NCBI GenBank assembly: GCA_000509225.1
Contig: BAOK01000001.1
Coordinates: 2,136,245 to 2,200,244, forward strand
Length of the DNA stretch: 64,000 nucleotides
DNA from: Parvibaculaceae bacterium Mf 1.05b.01
Lineage (GTDB): Bacteria; Pseudomonadota; Alphaproteobacteria; Parvibaculales; Parvibaculaceae
Reading direction: 5' to 3'
Below, piece after piece: positions 8,739 through 16,778 of the stretch. Every line of letters begins with the position of its first letter. The stretch's first letter is position 1. Below the pieces are notes generated by a model, which made no database searches, was not told the DNA's origin, and saw nothing but the letters and a program-made list of their open reading frames with translations. A program made the translations under genes and the position numbers.

Positions 8739-9044
8739 ATGAAATTCCGTCCTCTCCATGACCGGGTGCTGGTGCGCCGGGTTGAAGAAGACACGAAAAC
8801 CGCCGGTGGCATCATTATTCCTGACTCAGCTCAGGAAAAGCCATCTGAAGGTGAAATCGTTGCGGCTGGCACGGGCACAAAGTCTGAAGACGGCAAAGTG
8901 ACCCCATTGGACGTGAAAGCGGGCGACCGCGTTCTGTTCGGCAAATGGTCCGGCACCGAAGTTAAGGTCGACGGCGAAGAGCTGTTGATCATGAAAGAAT
9001 CCGACATTCTCGGCATCATCGAAGGCGGCAAGAAGAAGAAATAA
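8739..9044 (+). CDS. groES: Co-chaperonin GroES
   Basis: 101 residues, starting [14 protein letters not shown] as typical GroES. The mobile loop that docks on GroEL ([16 protein letters not shown], ~20-35) is intact, and [18 protein letters not shown] and ESDILGII complete the beta-barrel. It forms the heptameric lid of the GroEL folding chamber in the cytoplasm. The ribosome-binding site AAGGGAG lies just ahead of the ATG. It is first in the operon behind CIRCE, and a short Lys-rich tail (GGKKKK) ends the protein. Confidence 0.97.
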   Translation: MKFRPLHDRVLVRRVEEDTKTAGGIIIPDSAQEKPSEGEIVAAGTGTKSEDGKVTPLDVKAGDRVLFGKWSGTEVKVDGEELLIMKESDILGIIEGGKKKK

Positions 9045-9048
9045 TCAC

Positions 9049-9078
9049 CCGCGCGGGTTTCGCCCAGCGCGGCTTTTT
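9049..9078 (+). terminator. Hairpin with U-run between groES and groEL
   Basis: CCGCGCGGG and CCC-a-GCGCGG form a 9-bp GC stem with a short loop and a single bulge, followed by CTTTTT. It has every mark of an intrinsic terminator yet sits in the 83-base gap between the two co-regulated chaperonin genes. It may attenuate transcription so that groES exceeds groEL, or act as a processing site as reported for Agrobacterium groESL mRNA. Confidence 0.7.
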
Positions 9079-9121
9079 ATTGCCTCAACTTCCCCAATGA
9101 TTGCCGTAACAGAAGGAATAA

Positions 9122-10777
<1,656 letters not shown>

Positions 10778-10844
10778 TCATGGCTGTCCGGGCACCCGCC
10801 CGAACGAGATAATGACAACTCAGGTCAACTGAGGCGTCAAACGG

Positions 10845-10879
10845 AACCCGGTCCTTGCGTATCTAGGACCGGGTTTTTT
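10845..10879 (+). terminator. Terminator of the groESL operon
   Basis: ACCCGGTCCT and AGGACCGGGT form a perfect 10-bp stem with a 9-base loop, followed by six T. The right arm overlaps the stop codon of the convergent gene at 10863. On the minus strand there is no U-run, so it works in the plus direction. Confidence 0.88.
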
Positions 10880-11642
10880 GTTGTCCGAGTTCCTGCGCTA
10901 TTCGCCGACTCAGTTCATCAACAGTCATAAAGTCCGCAATCACCTGTGGATGGAAACGTACCGGCCTGTCACCATCAAAAAGAGAATGTGCAACAACTGG
11001 GTCGAAATGAGCTAGGTTCATTTGTTCAGCCTGCAAATCCTCATACTTCGCAAGGTCACCATCTTCGAATGCATGCGATGCCTTCTCACCTAGTGACCGG
11101 TATTCATCTGCTTGTGTTGGGTCTATCATATAGGGAGGTATATACGGGGGTATCTGATGCGCGAGAGCATGTCTATATCCCTCAAGATACTCAAACCACT
11201 CATTGCATGACGCCAGGTAGTGCTGAAACTCAATAGAGAATGACCTTCTAACTCTTTTGTTGTTTGGTCGAAGTCCGATATCGACCGGTTTCAGAGGCTT
11301 CCCATCAGGCCTAGATACTCCCGTCTCTAAGACCCAAATCCACGCAAGGTTGTCGATACATCCAAAAACATTGAACAACATCGTTTGAATGTAAACTTCC
11401 GCGTCTTTGACACTTTCCCGGTGGGGTATTTCTATTTGGTTAGGCGGTATGACCTCGAAAACTCGCTCAACACATCGAGCGAGTGTCAATATTCGACGCG
11501 CAAAGCCGTGGCGGGCAAACTCTCTCGCTTTTTCGTTTTTAAAATCTCTGAAGCAATATTGCAGCATCACTTCATTCGCTCTCTGCGCAACTCCAGAGGC
11601 GTTCATCAACAGCTCATCAATCTGGTTCTCCGAATATGGCAT
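10863..11642 (-). CDS. Hypothetical protein with HEPN-like motif
   Basis: A 259-residue, largely alpha-helical, soluble protein that I do not recognise. It has no signal peptide or membrane segment. The centre contains YRHALAHQIPPYIPP, an Arg-x4-His arrangement of the kind seen in HEPN-fold proteins, several of which are ribonucleases of toxin or defence systems; the match is a motif only. Base composition around it is lower in GC than the neighbouring groEL and the gene stands alone between groESL and a repeat-rich gap, so it may be a recent acquisition. No antitoxin-like partner gene lies beside it. Confidence 0.55.
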   Translation of the reverse strand: MPYSENQIDELLMNASGVAQRANEVMLQYCFRDFKNEKAREFARHGFARRILTLARCVERVFEVIPPNQIEIPHRESVKDAEVYIQTMLFNVFGCIDNLAWIWVLETGVSRPDGKPLKPVDIGLRPNNKRVRRSFSIEFQHYLASCNEWFEYLEGYRHALAHQIPPYIPPYMIDPTQADEYRSLGEKASHAFEDGDLAKYEDLQAEQMNLAHFDPVVAHSLFDGDRPVRFHPQVIADFMTVDELSRRIAQELGQQKTRS

Positions 11643-11847
11643 GACTTATCCTATCGATGAACAACCACGCGCCTCAACCGAGATACGCCAGCAATTCTAA
11701 ATACATTGAACGTCACCGCCCGGCTTGTTCAGGTTGTCCAGGGCGAGGGTGCTCTGACGAGCTGAGATCGAAGGTTCTTGAGGAATACACGGTCTCCCCG
11801 CACAATGCAGATTCTGAGACTTATCACTCTTTCCGTGCTTGTTACTC

Positions 11848-11876
11848 TGGATTACCCGGACAAGCCGGGTAATGAC
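11848..11876. repeat. Dispersed palindromic repeat, copy 1
   Basis: ATTACCCGG, ACAAG, CCGGGTAAT inside the frame TGG...GACG. This is one of the short intergenic palindromes common in alphaproteobacterial genomes. It is closely related to the copy at 17220. Confidence 0.65.
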
Positions 11877-11914
11877 GAAGCGGTATTGGTCGCCGTCGTG
11901 ACACAAACTCAGAT

Positions 11915-11941
11915 GTCATCCCGCACTTGATGCGGGGTCCA
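11915..11941. repeat. Dispersed palindromic repeat, copy 2
   Basis: GTCATCCCGCA, CTTGA, TGCGGGGTCCA. The flanking GTCATCC...GGGTCCA is the signature of a widespread alphaproteobacterial intergenic palindrome. It is inverted in orientation relative to copies 1 and 3. Confidence 0.7.
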
Positions 11942-11973
11942 TTGAGCATTTCGGCATTGTTGAGAGTCAGAAT

Positions 11974-12002
11974 AGACCCCGGCTCGTAGGCCGGGGTGAC
12001 AG
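11974..12002. repeat. Dispersed palindromic repeat, copy 3
   Basis: ACCCCGGC, TCGTAG, GCCGGGGT followed by GACAG. The arms form a perfect 8-bp stem. Same family as copy 2 but in the opposite orientation, 33 bases away, so the two could also pair with each other. Confidence 0.65.
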
Positions 12003-12050
12003 CTGGTGCATGTAGAAAGTCTTGCGTGACCGACTGCATGTGTCGCCCCT

Positions 12051-12080
12051 GGATATGGGGAACAAGTCCGGCAATGACAG
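12051..12080. repeat. Degenerate dispersed repeat, copy 4
   Basis: GGATATGGGGAACAAGTCCG followed by GCAATGACAG keeps the outer frame (GGAT...AATGACA) of copy 1 but the arms no longer pair well. Confidence 0.4.
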
Positions 12081-12102
12081 TGGAGAATTCATAAATGCAG
12101 CG

Positions 12103-12142
12103 AAAAACCCCGGCCCTCATTTAGTAAGGACCGGGTTTTTTT
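12103..12142. terminator. Bidirectional terminator
   Basis: AAAACCCCGGCCCT and AGGACCGGGTTTTTTT make an imperfect stem (one bulge, one mismatch) with T-runs on both strands. It lies just past the stop of the membrane-protein gene at 12149, so its main job is probably on the minus strand. Its arms resemble the groESL terminator at 10845. Confidence 0.65.
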
Positions 12143-12148
12143 CCTGTC

Positions 12149-12802
12149 TCAGGCGTGCTGGTGAACCGTGACCGGCTGCACGCCTTTGACAGCCTGTATC
12201 ATGGACGCGAAGTGCAGCAAGATGAGCATTGGCACAATAAGGGCTGGGATGAGAACCAGGGGAAACAGGCCCATATCGACAGCCGTGACGCCATCAACCC
12301 AACCTTCAATTTCTACACGGGCAAGCGTGCCTGTCCCGACCGCGACCACAAAGTCCAGCAGACCAAAGATGTGAAAGCTCCAGAAGCGGCGGCTTTTGGT
12401 AAAGTTGGGTTTGTGCAGGAGCGCCAGGGCGACAAAAGGTGCCGCCAACCCTACTGCCATATCACCGAACCCAGCTGGAAATGCAAAGAAGCCTGGCAGA
12501 AGATTATAAAAGTAGAAGAAGACGAATACGCCACCCAGCATGCGCCAGCTGTGCAGTGTGATCAGCAAGACGGGATCAAGAGACAAGACCCACTTGCGGA
12601 ATGCAGGCGAAATCAGATAGCTCAGAACGCCCAACCCGACAGGCACAAGGATCGCCAGCAATGTGGGAAGATTGGGCGCGGTTGGCGCTACATTGAAAGT
12701 GCCTGCCAAGGCGAGCGCAAGGATGAAACCGCCCCAGAGCGCCAGAACTGCTCCTATCAGGGTCCAGGGTTGGGATGTTTGAGCATTAGAGTATGAGGTC
12801 AT
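12149..12802 (-). CDS. Six-to-seven-helix membrane protein, MarR-linked
   Basis: A 217-residue integral membrane protein with hydrophobic segments near residues 13-35, 45-65, 78-100, 105-130, 143-162 and 180-205. I do not recognise a characterised family. The segment PAGFGDMAVGLAA followed by FWSFHIFGLLDFVVAV and a last helix LIPALIVPMLILLH has a clear counterpart, in the same order, in the membrane protein at 15936. A MarR-type gene lies directly upstream on the same strand, and the palindrome at 12817 in the leader matches the one in front of that regulator, so expression is probably repressed by it. A transport or membrane-sensing role is possible but not shown. Confidence 0.7.
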   Translation of the reverse strand: MTSYSNAQTSQPWTLIGAVLALWGGFILALALAGTFNVAPTAPNLPTLLAILVPVGLGVLSYLISPAFRKWVLSLDPVLLITLHSWRMLGGVFVFFYFYNLLPGFFAFPAGFGDMAVGLAAPFVALALLHKPNFTKSRRFWSFHIFGLLDFVVAVGTGTLARVEIEGWVDGVTAVDMGLFPLVLIPALIVPMLILLHFASMIQAVKGVQPVTVHQHA

Positions 12803-12816
12803 CGTCTTTCTCCTTT

Positions 12817-12832
12817 AGTTGTATCTGCAACT
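12817..12832. promoter_or_regulatory. Putative MarR operator, site 2
   Basis: AGTTG, TATCTG, CAACT lies 15 bases upstream of the membrane-protein start. It shares the GTTG-N6-CAAC core and the YATMTR spacer pattern with the longer palindrome at 13328 in front of the MarR gene. Confidence 0.6.
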
Positions 12833-12872
12833 TTTTGAGCGCGATTGGTGAATCTAAGCGCCCAGGTTGGGC

Positions 12873-13310
12873 CTATCTGTTTTCTATGGGTTCAATCGTT
12901 TGAAGGATTGTGGTCAATGTCTGCCAGGTATCCTGCCCGAGTTCCCCGACAAATGACTTTTGGGCCTTGCGCCAGTGCGGCTTTGCCTTTTCAAGCAATC
13001 GCTCGCCTTTCCCACTGAGCGACAGGAGACGTATGCGTCGATCTTCCGCCTCAGCGACGCGCACCAGCTCTTCTTTTTCCAGAAGCCGCAGATTGCGGGA
13101 CATGGTTGTCTTGTCCAACCCCACATTATTGGCCAGATCGTTTTGCGTGATTTCACCGGCACCCTGGATTTTAGCCAGAAGCGTGAATTGGGTCGTCTTC
13201 AAACCCAGTGGCTGCAACGCCTGGTCATAGTGTCGGGCTGCCGTCCGTGCGGCCTTACGCAGGTTTTGGGACGTACAAAATTCCGGGTTCAAAATCTCTG
13301 ACTTGGCCAT
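12873..13310 (-). CDS. MarR-family transcriptional regulator
   Basis: A 145-residue winged-helix regulator. ITQNDLANNVGLDKTTMSRN (~54-73) is the recognition helix-turn-helix, EKEELVRVAEAEDRRIRLLS the wing with the family's DRR motif. Cys12 sits in the N-terminal helix, the region where OhrR-type MarR proteins carry their peroxide-sensing Cys, so a thiol-based switch is possible. It precedes the membrane-protein gene on the same strand by 70 bases, and both have matching palindromes upstream, suggesting autoregulation plus control of that gene. Confidence 0.85.
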   Translation of the reverse strand: MAKSEILNPEFCTSQNLRKAARTAARHYDQALQPLGLKTTQFTLLAKIQGAGEITQNDLANNVGLDKTTMSRNLRLLEKEELVRVAEAEDRRIRLLSLSGKGERLLEKAKPHWRKAQKSFVGELGQDTWQTLTTILQTIEPIENR

Positions 13311-13327
13311 AAGCGTCTCCTCAAGCG

Positions 13328-13349
13328 ATAGGTTGCATATACAACCTAT
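13328..13349. promoter_or_regulatory. Putative MarR operator, site 1
   Basis: ATAGGTTG, CATATA, CAACCTAT is a perfect 22-base palindrome 17 bases upstream of the MarR start. Its central GTTGCATATACAAC closely matches the site at 12817. Confidence 0.75.
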
Positions 13350-13453
13350 TGATCTGATTTCAAGGAAAATCAGTGAAAAATACGCTGACGCCTCAAAACG
13401 TCAGGGAGTCCGATGACTTTTGCATCAGATTTGGAATCTGAGTTTATCTGCCC

Positions 13454-13482
13454 TTGACTCAATCTGATGCCATTCTTATTTT
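13454..13482 (+). promoter_or_regulatory. Putative promoter of the TetR gene
   Basis: TTGACT at 13454 and TATTTT at 13477 are 17 bases apart. The operator at 13481 begins within the -10 element and covers the expected transcription start, an arrangement suited to repression. Confidence 0.45.
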
Positions 13483-13500
13483 CATATCGAACGATATGAA
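13481..13500. promoter_or_regulatory. TetR operator, site 1
   Basis: TTCATATCG, AA, CGATATGAA, a perfect 20-base palindrome. The same TTCATATC-N4-GATATGAA recurs at 14110 before the next gene. Confidence 0.8.
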
Positions 13501-13512
13501 ATGGAGACCCAA

Positions 13513-14094
13513 ATGGGCCGGAAGCAGGAATTTGACCCAGTAGACGCTACATCAAAGGCCATGCATCTATTTTGGGCGAAAGGCTATTACGACACGTCGA
13601 TCCGCGACCTGGTGGCGGCGACGGGCGTCAACTATTACGGCCTCTATAATGTATTCGACGATAAGCGTGGGCTCTTTCTTGCGGCCCTTGATCGCTATCG
13701 GGCCACAGTCACGACCCAGATATTGGCCTCGCTCACAGAGACTACATCACCGCTCACCGGCATTCAGAACGCATTTGATCGTGCCTATGATCTGATGAAG
13801 CCGACCAGGGGCCATGCCGGTTGCTTCATGTGCAATACCGCCATCGAGCTTGCGCCCCACGACACGGAGGCCGCCCAGAAAGTGCAGGCACACCTGAAAC
13901 AGCTCAAACTCGGCTTTCAGGCTGCCCTAGAGCGCGCCCAGGAAGCAGGTGAACTCTCCGGAAACGCCGATCCAAAGAGCCTTGGTGAATATCTTGCTAC
14001 CACGGCCTATTCCCTTGGCATGCTCGTGCGGGCCGGCATGTCACCGGCTTACGTCAAACGCCATGCTCAAAACGCACTGTCTATTCTGACCTAA
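13513..14094 (+). CDS. TetR-family regulator with CxxC in the ligand domain
   Basis: About 193 residues. The N-terminal HTH is FWAKGYYDTSIRDLVAATGV followed by YYGLYNVFDDKRGLF, as in AcrR/NemR-type repressors. The effector domain has GCFMCN, giving Cys104 and Cys107; NemR-like regulators sense electrophiles or oxidants through a Cys in this region, so the pair may be a redox switch. An upstream in-frame ATG at 13501 abuts the operator, but GGAG at 13503-13506 is spaced correctly for the ATG at 13513, so that start is preferred. Operators before this gene and before the downstream operon imply it controls itself and that operon. Confidence 0.85.
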   Translation: MGRKQEFDPVDATSKAMHLFWAKGYYDTSIRDLVAATGVNYYGLYNVFDDKRGLFLAALDRYRATVTTQILASLTETTSPLTGIQNAFDRAYDLMKPTRGHAGCFMCNTAIELAPHDTEAAQKVQAHLKQLKLGFQAALERAQEAGELSGNADPKSLGEYLATTAYSLGMLVRAGMSPAYVKRHAQNALSILT

Positions 14095-14109
14095 AAATTT
14101 TTTCCCCTT

Positions 14110-14129
14110 TTCATATCGATTGATATGAA
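14110..14129. promoter_or_regulatory. TetR operator, site 2
   Basis: TTCATATC, GATT, GATATGAA. Same arms as the palindrome at 13481. It stands 21 bases before the AhpD-like start, immediately behind the regulator gene. Confidence 0.8.
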
Positions 14130-14150
14130 ATAATCCAAGGAGTGCACATC

Positions 14151-14705
14151 ATGTCTTATCTCGAACAAACAAAGGACTTCAAAGGCGTCGCTGATGTCTT
14201 CATGCGCGATCCGGACCTTTATGGCCCGCTGCTGCAATTCATCGAAGCGGTGATGACCCGCCAGTCTGCGCTGACCGTAGCGGAACGGGAAGTGATTGCC
14301 TCTTATGTATCCCACATCAATGGCTGTGACTTTTGTGTCGGCGTGCACCACGCCACGCTGAAGTCTTTGAAGACTGACGAAAATGTGCTCGGTCAGCTCA
14401 CCGACGGGCCGCGCTCCTCGGCGATTGATGACCGCCTGAAAGCGGTTCTGACCTTTGCGGAAAAACTCACGCAGGACCCCCACGAGGTTGCGCCCGCCGA
14501 CATTACCCAGCTGCGCAGCGCCGGGTGGGACGATCAGGCCATTGAAGACGCGATCAATGTGGTTTCCCTTTTTGCCTATGTGAACCGGCTTGTAGACGCA
14601 ACGGGCGTGAAAGGTTCGCCGGACTATTTCGCCTATGTGGGTGACATGCTGGCGACCCAGGGATATGCCCCGCTCATCAAAATGGCCGCGCGGAAAGCGA
14701 GCTGA
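14151..14705 (+). CDS. AhpD-like carboxymuconolactone decarboxylase-family protein
   Basis: 184 residues of the AhpD/CMD all-helical fold ('peroxidase-related' group). Glu47, Cys59, Cys62 and His66 fit the AhpD catalytic spacing E-x11-C-x2-C-x3-H exactly, within SYVSHINGCDFCVGVHHATL, so a thiol-disulfide or peroxide-reducing activity is likely. AAGGAG at 14137 is eight bases before this ATG, which decides against a GTG at 14142. It is the first gene of a four-gene set controlled by the adjacent TetR operator; next start is 25 bases on. Confidence 0.85.
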   Translation: MSYLEQTKDFKGVADVFMRDPDLYGPLLQFIEAVMTRQSALTVAEREVIASYVSHINGCDFCVGVHHATLKSLKTDENVLGQLTDGPRSSAIDDRLKAVLTFAEKLTQDPHEVAPADITQLRSAGWDDQAIEDAINVVSLFAYVNRLVDATGVKGSPDYFAYVGDMLATQGYAPLIKMAARKAS

Positions 14706-14730
14706 CCCTTAACACACAAGGAGACCCCCC

Positions 14731-15147
14731 ATGACAGATACTCTTGGCTGGGCCGAGCCCGGCATCCGCTTTGAAGATGGCAGCAATCTTACCGACTGGC
14801 GGAAAATCGAAGAGAGCGGCGTGTGGCACTGGCAGTACGACACGCACGAGCTCACCTTCGACATTTACGAACATGACGGCCAATACTGGAAACTCTACCG
14901 GCTGCGTTATGTCGCACCTGATACAGCCGCCTACAGCTACCACTATGGCGGGCAGGCCTGCCGGATGGCAGAAGTCCGGTACAAACGTGCTGCCCGCTCG
15001 CCTCATTCTTCGAAACTTATGCAGAAGGGCCAGCTTGAGTGGGTCCGCACTTACGAAGTGGACTTGAGCCTCCACGACGTGGTGTTGGCCGGCGAGGAAA
15101 ATCCAGAATATGGCGCGCCATATGGCCGTGCGCCGTCGGCAGCGTGA
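14731..15147 (+). CDS. Hypothetical protein, second gene of the TetR-controlled operon
   Basis: 138 residues, soluble, with no signal peptide, and no family I recognise. It is rich in aromatic residues (WHWQYDTHELTFDIYEHDGQ, YWKLYRLRYV, YSYHYGG), suggesting a compact beta-rich domain with a hydrophobic pocket. AAGGAG precedes the ATG. Spacing of 25 and 14 bases to its neighbours puts it firmly in the operon with the AhpD-like protein and the atypical SDR, so a shared role in handling a reactive compound is a reasonable guess. Confidence 0.6.
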   Translation: MTDTLGWAEPGIRFEDGSNLTDWRKIEESGVWHWQYDTHELTFDIYEHDGQYWKLYRLRYVAPDTAAYSYHYGGQACRMAEVRYKRAARSPHSSKLMQKGQLEWVRTYEVDLSLHDVVLAGEENPEYGAPYGRAPSAA

Positions 15148-15161
15148 CGGGGGGAAGACCC

Positions 15162-15899
15162 ATGACCCGTCCCATCTGCCTGATTGTCGGTGTCGGCGAT
15201 GCAACCGGTACCTTTCTTGTGCGTCGCTTCGTCGAGGGCGGTTATGACGTGGCGATGATCGCGCGTAATGCTGAGCGCCTCGCCGCGTTGACAAAAGAAA
15301 TCCCGCATACACACGCCTATGTTTGTGACGTGAGCGACCTCAAGCGCTTCGAGAGCATCCTGGATCAGATCAGCGAAGAGCTCGGCCGGCCGCATGTGGT
15401 CATCCACAATGCTGTCTCCCACACGTTCGACACCTTTCTCAACGCCGACCCAGAAGATTTCGAGCACAACTTTCGCGTCAATGCGACATCGCTCCTCACG
15501 CTCGCACGACATGTCGCACCGGCGATGATTGAGGCCGGTGAGGGTTCGCTTGTGGTGACCGGCAACACGGCGTCTCATCGCGGTGTTCCCAAATATGCGC
15601 TCTTCGCTCCCACCAAAGCTGCTCAACGGGTTCTGGCAGAAGCCATGGCGCGCGACCTCGGCCCTAAAGGCATTCATGTGGCCTATGTCACTGTCGATGC
15701 TGCAATTGATGTCACCTGGTTTGATGCACAAAAAGAAGATGCGACCTGGCTGATGCCGCCTGAGGGGTGGCCCCACGCAAGAGTAGATTTCTTCGCGCAC
15801 CCTGCCGCCATCGCTGACGAAGTTTTCCATGTGGCACACCAGGATCGTTCTACCTGGAGTTTTGACCTCGTCATTCGCCCCTTTGCCGAGACCTGGTAA
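15162..15899 (+). CDS. Atypical SDR with Phe in place of the catalytic Tyr
   Basis: 245 residues with a Rossmann fold: GVGDATG in the cofactor loop, then HNAV in place of NNAG and VTGNTASHRG with the active-site region. Where classical SDRs have Tyr-x3-Lys, this one has FAPTK (LFAPTKAAQRVLAEAMARDL), so the proton-donating Tyr is Phe while Lys stays. Related SDRs with the same FAPxKAAQR signature exist, so this looks like a subfamily trait rather than an error. GGGGGAAG precedes the ATG at 15162; an open frame upstream overlaps the previous gene and is not used. Its reaction is unknown. Confidence 0.78.
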   Translation: MTRPICLIVGVGDATGTFLVRRFVEGGYDVAMIARNAERLAALTKEIPHTHAYVCDVSDLKRFESILDQISEELGRPHVVIHNAVSHTFDTFLNADPEDFEHNFRVNATSLLTLARHVAPAMIEAGEGSLVVTGNTASHRGVPKYALFAPTKAAQRVLAEAMARDLGPKGIHVAYVTVDAAIDVTWFDAQKEDATWLMPPEGWPHARVDFFAHPAAIADEVFHVAHQDRSTWSFDLVIRPFAETW

Positions 15900-15935
15900 G
15901 GCCGAACCATTCCGCTTAACCCATGGAGATATCCC

Positions 15936-16670
15936 ATGACCTTTTCCCTCACCCCGTTTCTTTTGGCTGGCCAGCTTGGCTTTGTGTTCTTCCTGTCCAG
16001 ACGTATCGCGGTGCAAAGCCACCGTCTTGACCTTCACCACGCTATCACGCTCTTTCTTTTGTGGGTTGCTGCCTATGGTGTCCTTACAAGCGTGCTGGGT
16101 GCGCGGGGCTTTTACATTCGTGACGACCTGATGCCCTATCTGCCCGGGCTTTGGCTTCAGGTCATCACCGTCGCGGTTTGTATCCTCCCCGTGCTGCTGT
16201 TTCACGACGTCCGCGCGGGTCTGGCGAAGCTGGTCGATGACACGCCGCTGCACTGGCTTGCCTATTTCCATACCCTGCGGATTTCTGCCTTGGGGACTGC
16301 GTATAAAACATCTACCGGTGAGTTCCCGCTCTACTTTGAGTTGCTTGTCGGCATACCGGATCTTCTGTTTGGTCTTTCAGCTCTATGGGTCGGTCATCAA
16401 TTGCGGAAAGATCAGCTTTCGCTGCGGACTTTTCTCATCTGGAACATTGTCGGCGCGTTGGTCATCGTGCCGGCCGCACCGCTCCTCCTACAAATGGGGA
16501 TGCCGGGCCCGCTGTATGTCTTCACTGACCTGCCGGACGCCCGGGCGGTCTTCACCTACCCCATGTCCATCGCGCCGATGATTGTTGTGCCTCTTTTTGT
16601 GCTCTTTAATCTGGGTGTTGCCCTTCAGCTTTGGGTGCGCATGCGCGCGCCCTCACACAAACGGGCCTAA
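15936..16670 (+). CDS. Membrane protein, TetR-controlled, resembling the MarR-linked one
   Basis: 244 residues with about seven hydrophobic segments (near 5-20, 34-52, 68-90, 108-125, 130-155, 165-190, 205-232) and a short Lys/Arg tail. From residue ~110 the order of features follows the protein at 12149: a helix after a conserved aromatic/Leu/Arg stretch, LLVGIPDLLFGLSALWVG, FLIWNIVGALVIVPAA and a last helix MSIAPMIVVPLFVLFN. It closes the operon begun by the AhpD-like gene, 36 bases after the SDR. Function unknown. Confidence 0.7.
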   Translation: MTFSLTPFLLAGQLGFVFFLSRRIAVQSHRLDLHHAITLFLLWVAAYGVLTSVLGARGFYIRDDLMPYLPGLWLQVITVAVCILPVLLFHDVRAGLAKLVDDTPLHWLAYFHTLRISALGTAYKTSTGEFPLYFELLVGIPDLLFGLSALWVGHQLRKDQLSLRTFLIWNIVGALVIVPAAPLLLQMGMPGPLYVFTDLPDARAVFTYPMSIAPMIVVPLFVLFNLGVALQLWVRMRAPSHKRA

Positions 16671-16680
16671 ACCTGTTCGG

Positions 16681-16715
16681 TGATGTCTCCTGCCATTTAT
16701 TGTCAGGAGACATCA
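16681..16715. repeat. Perfect 12-bp inverted repeat after the operon
   Basis: TGATGTCTCCTG and CAGGAGACATCA enclose an 11-base loop, ten bases past the membrane-protein stop. There is no U-run, so it could be a non-canonical terminator, an mRNA end-protecting stem or an operator for the GFA gene that follows. Confidence 0.6.
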
Positions 16716-16778
16716 TCCGCCACCCTGTTGTGCCGCGCTCCCTTCCCCATGTCTAAACGAACAATGAGGGAGCGTGGG

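Larger units (their letters stand above)
11643..12148. other. 506-base intergenic stretch holding a cluster of palindromic repeats
   Basis: No credible gene is present. The short open frames here translate repeat sequence (for example VITRLVRVIQ) and have no ribosome-binding sites. From 11848 to 12080 there are four tRNA-arm-sized palindromes ending in TGACA/TGACG or beginning TGTCA, followed by a terminator at 12103. The part from 11643 to 11847 shows nothing further. Confidence 0.7.

Noticed and set aside
11842-12120. Small open frames in the repeat cluster
   Set aside because: Their peptides are translations of dispersed palindromes, which recur in many genomes without being genes.
15051-16271. 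406-codon minus-strand open frame across the SDR and membrane protein
   Set aside because: It is antisense to two genes with good ribosome-binding sites and family motifs; its composition is that of a shadow frame.
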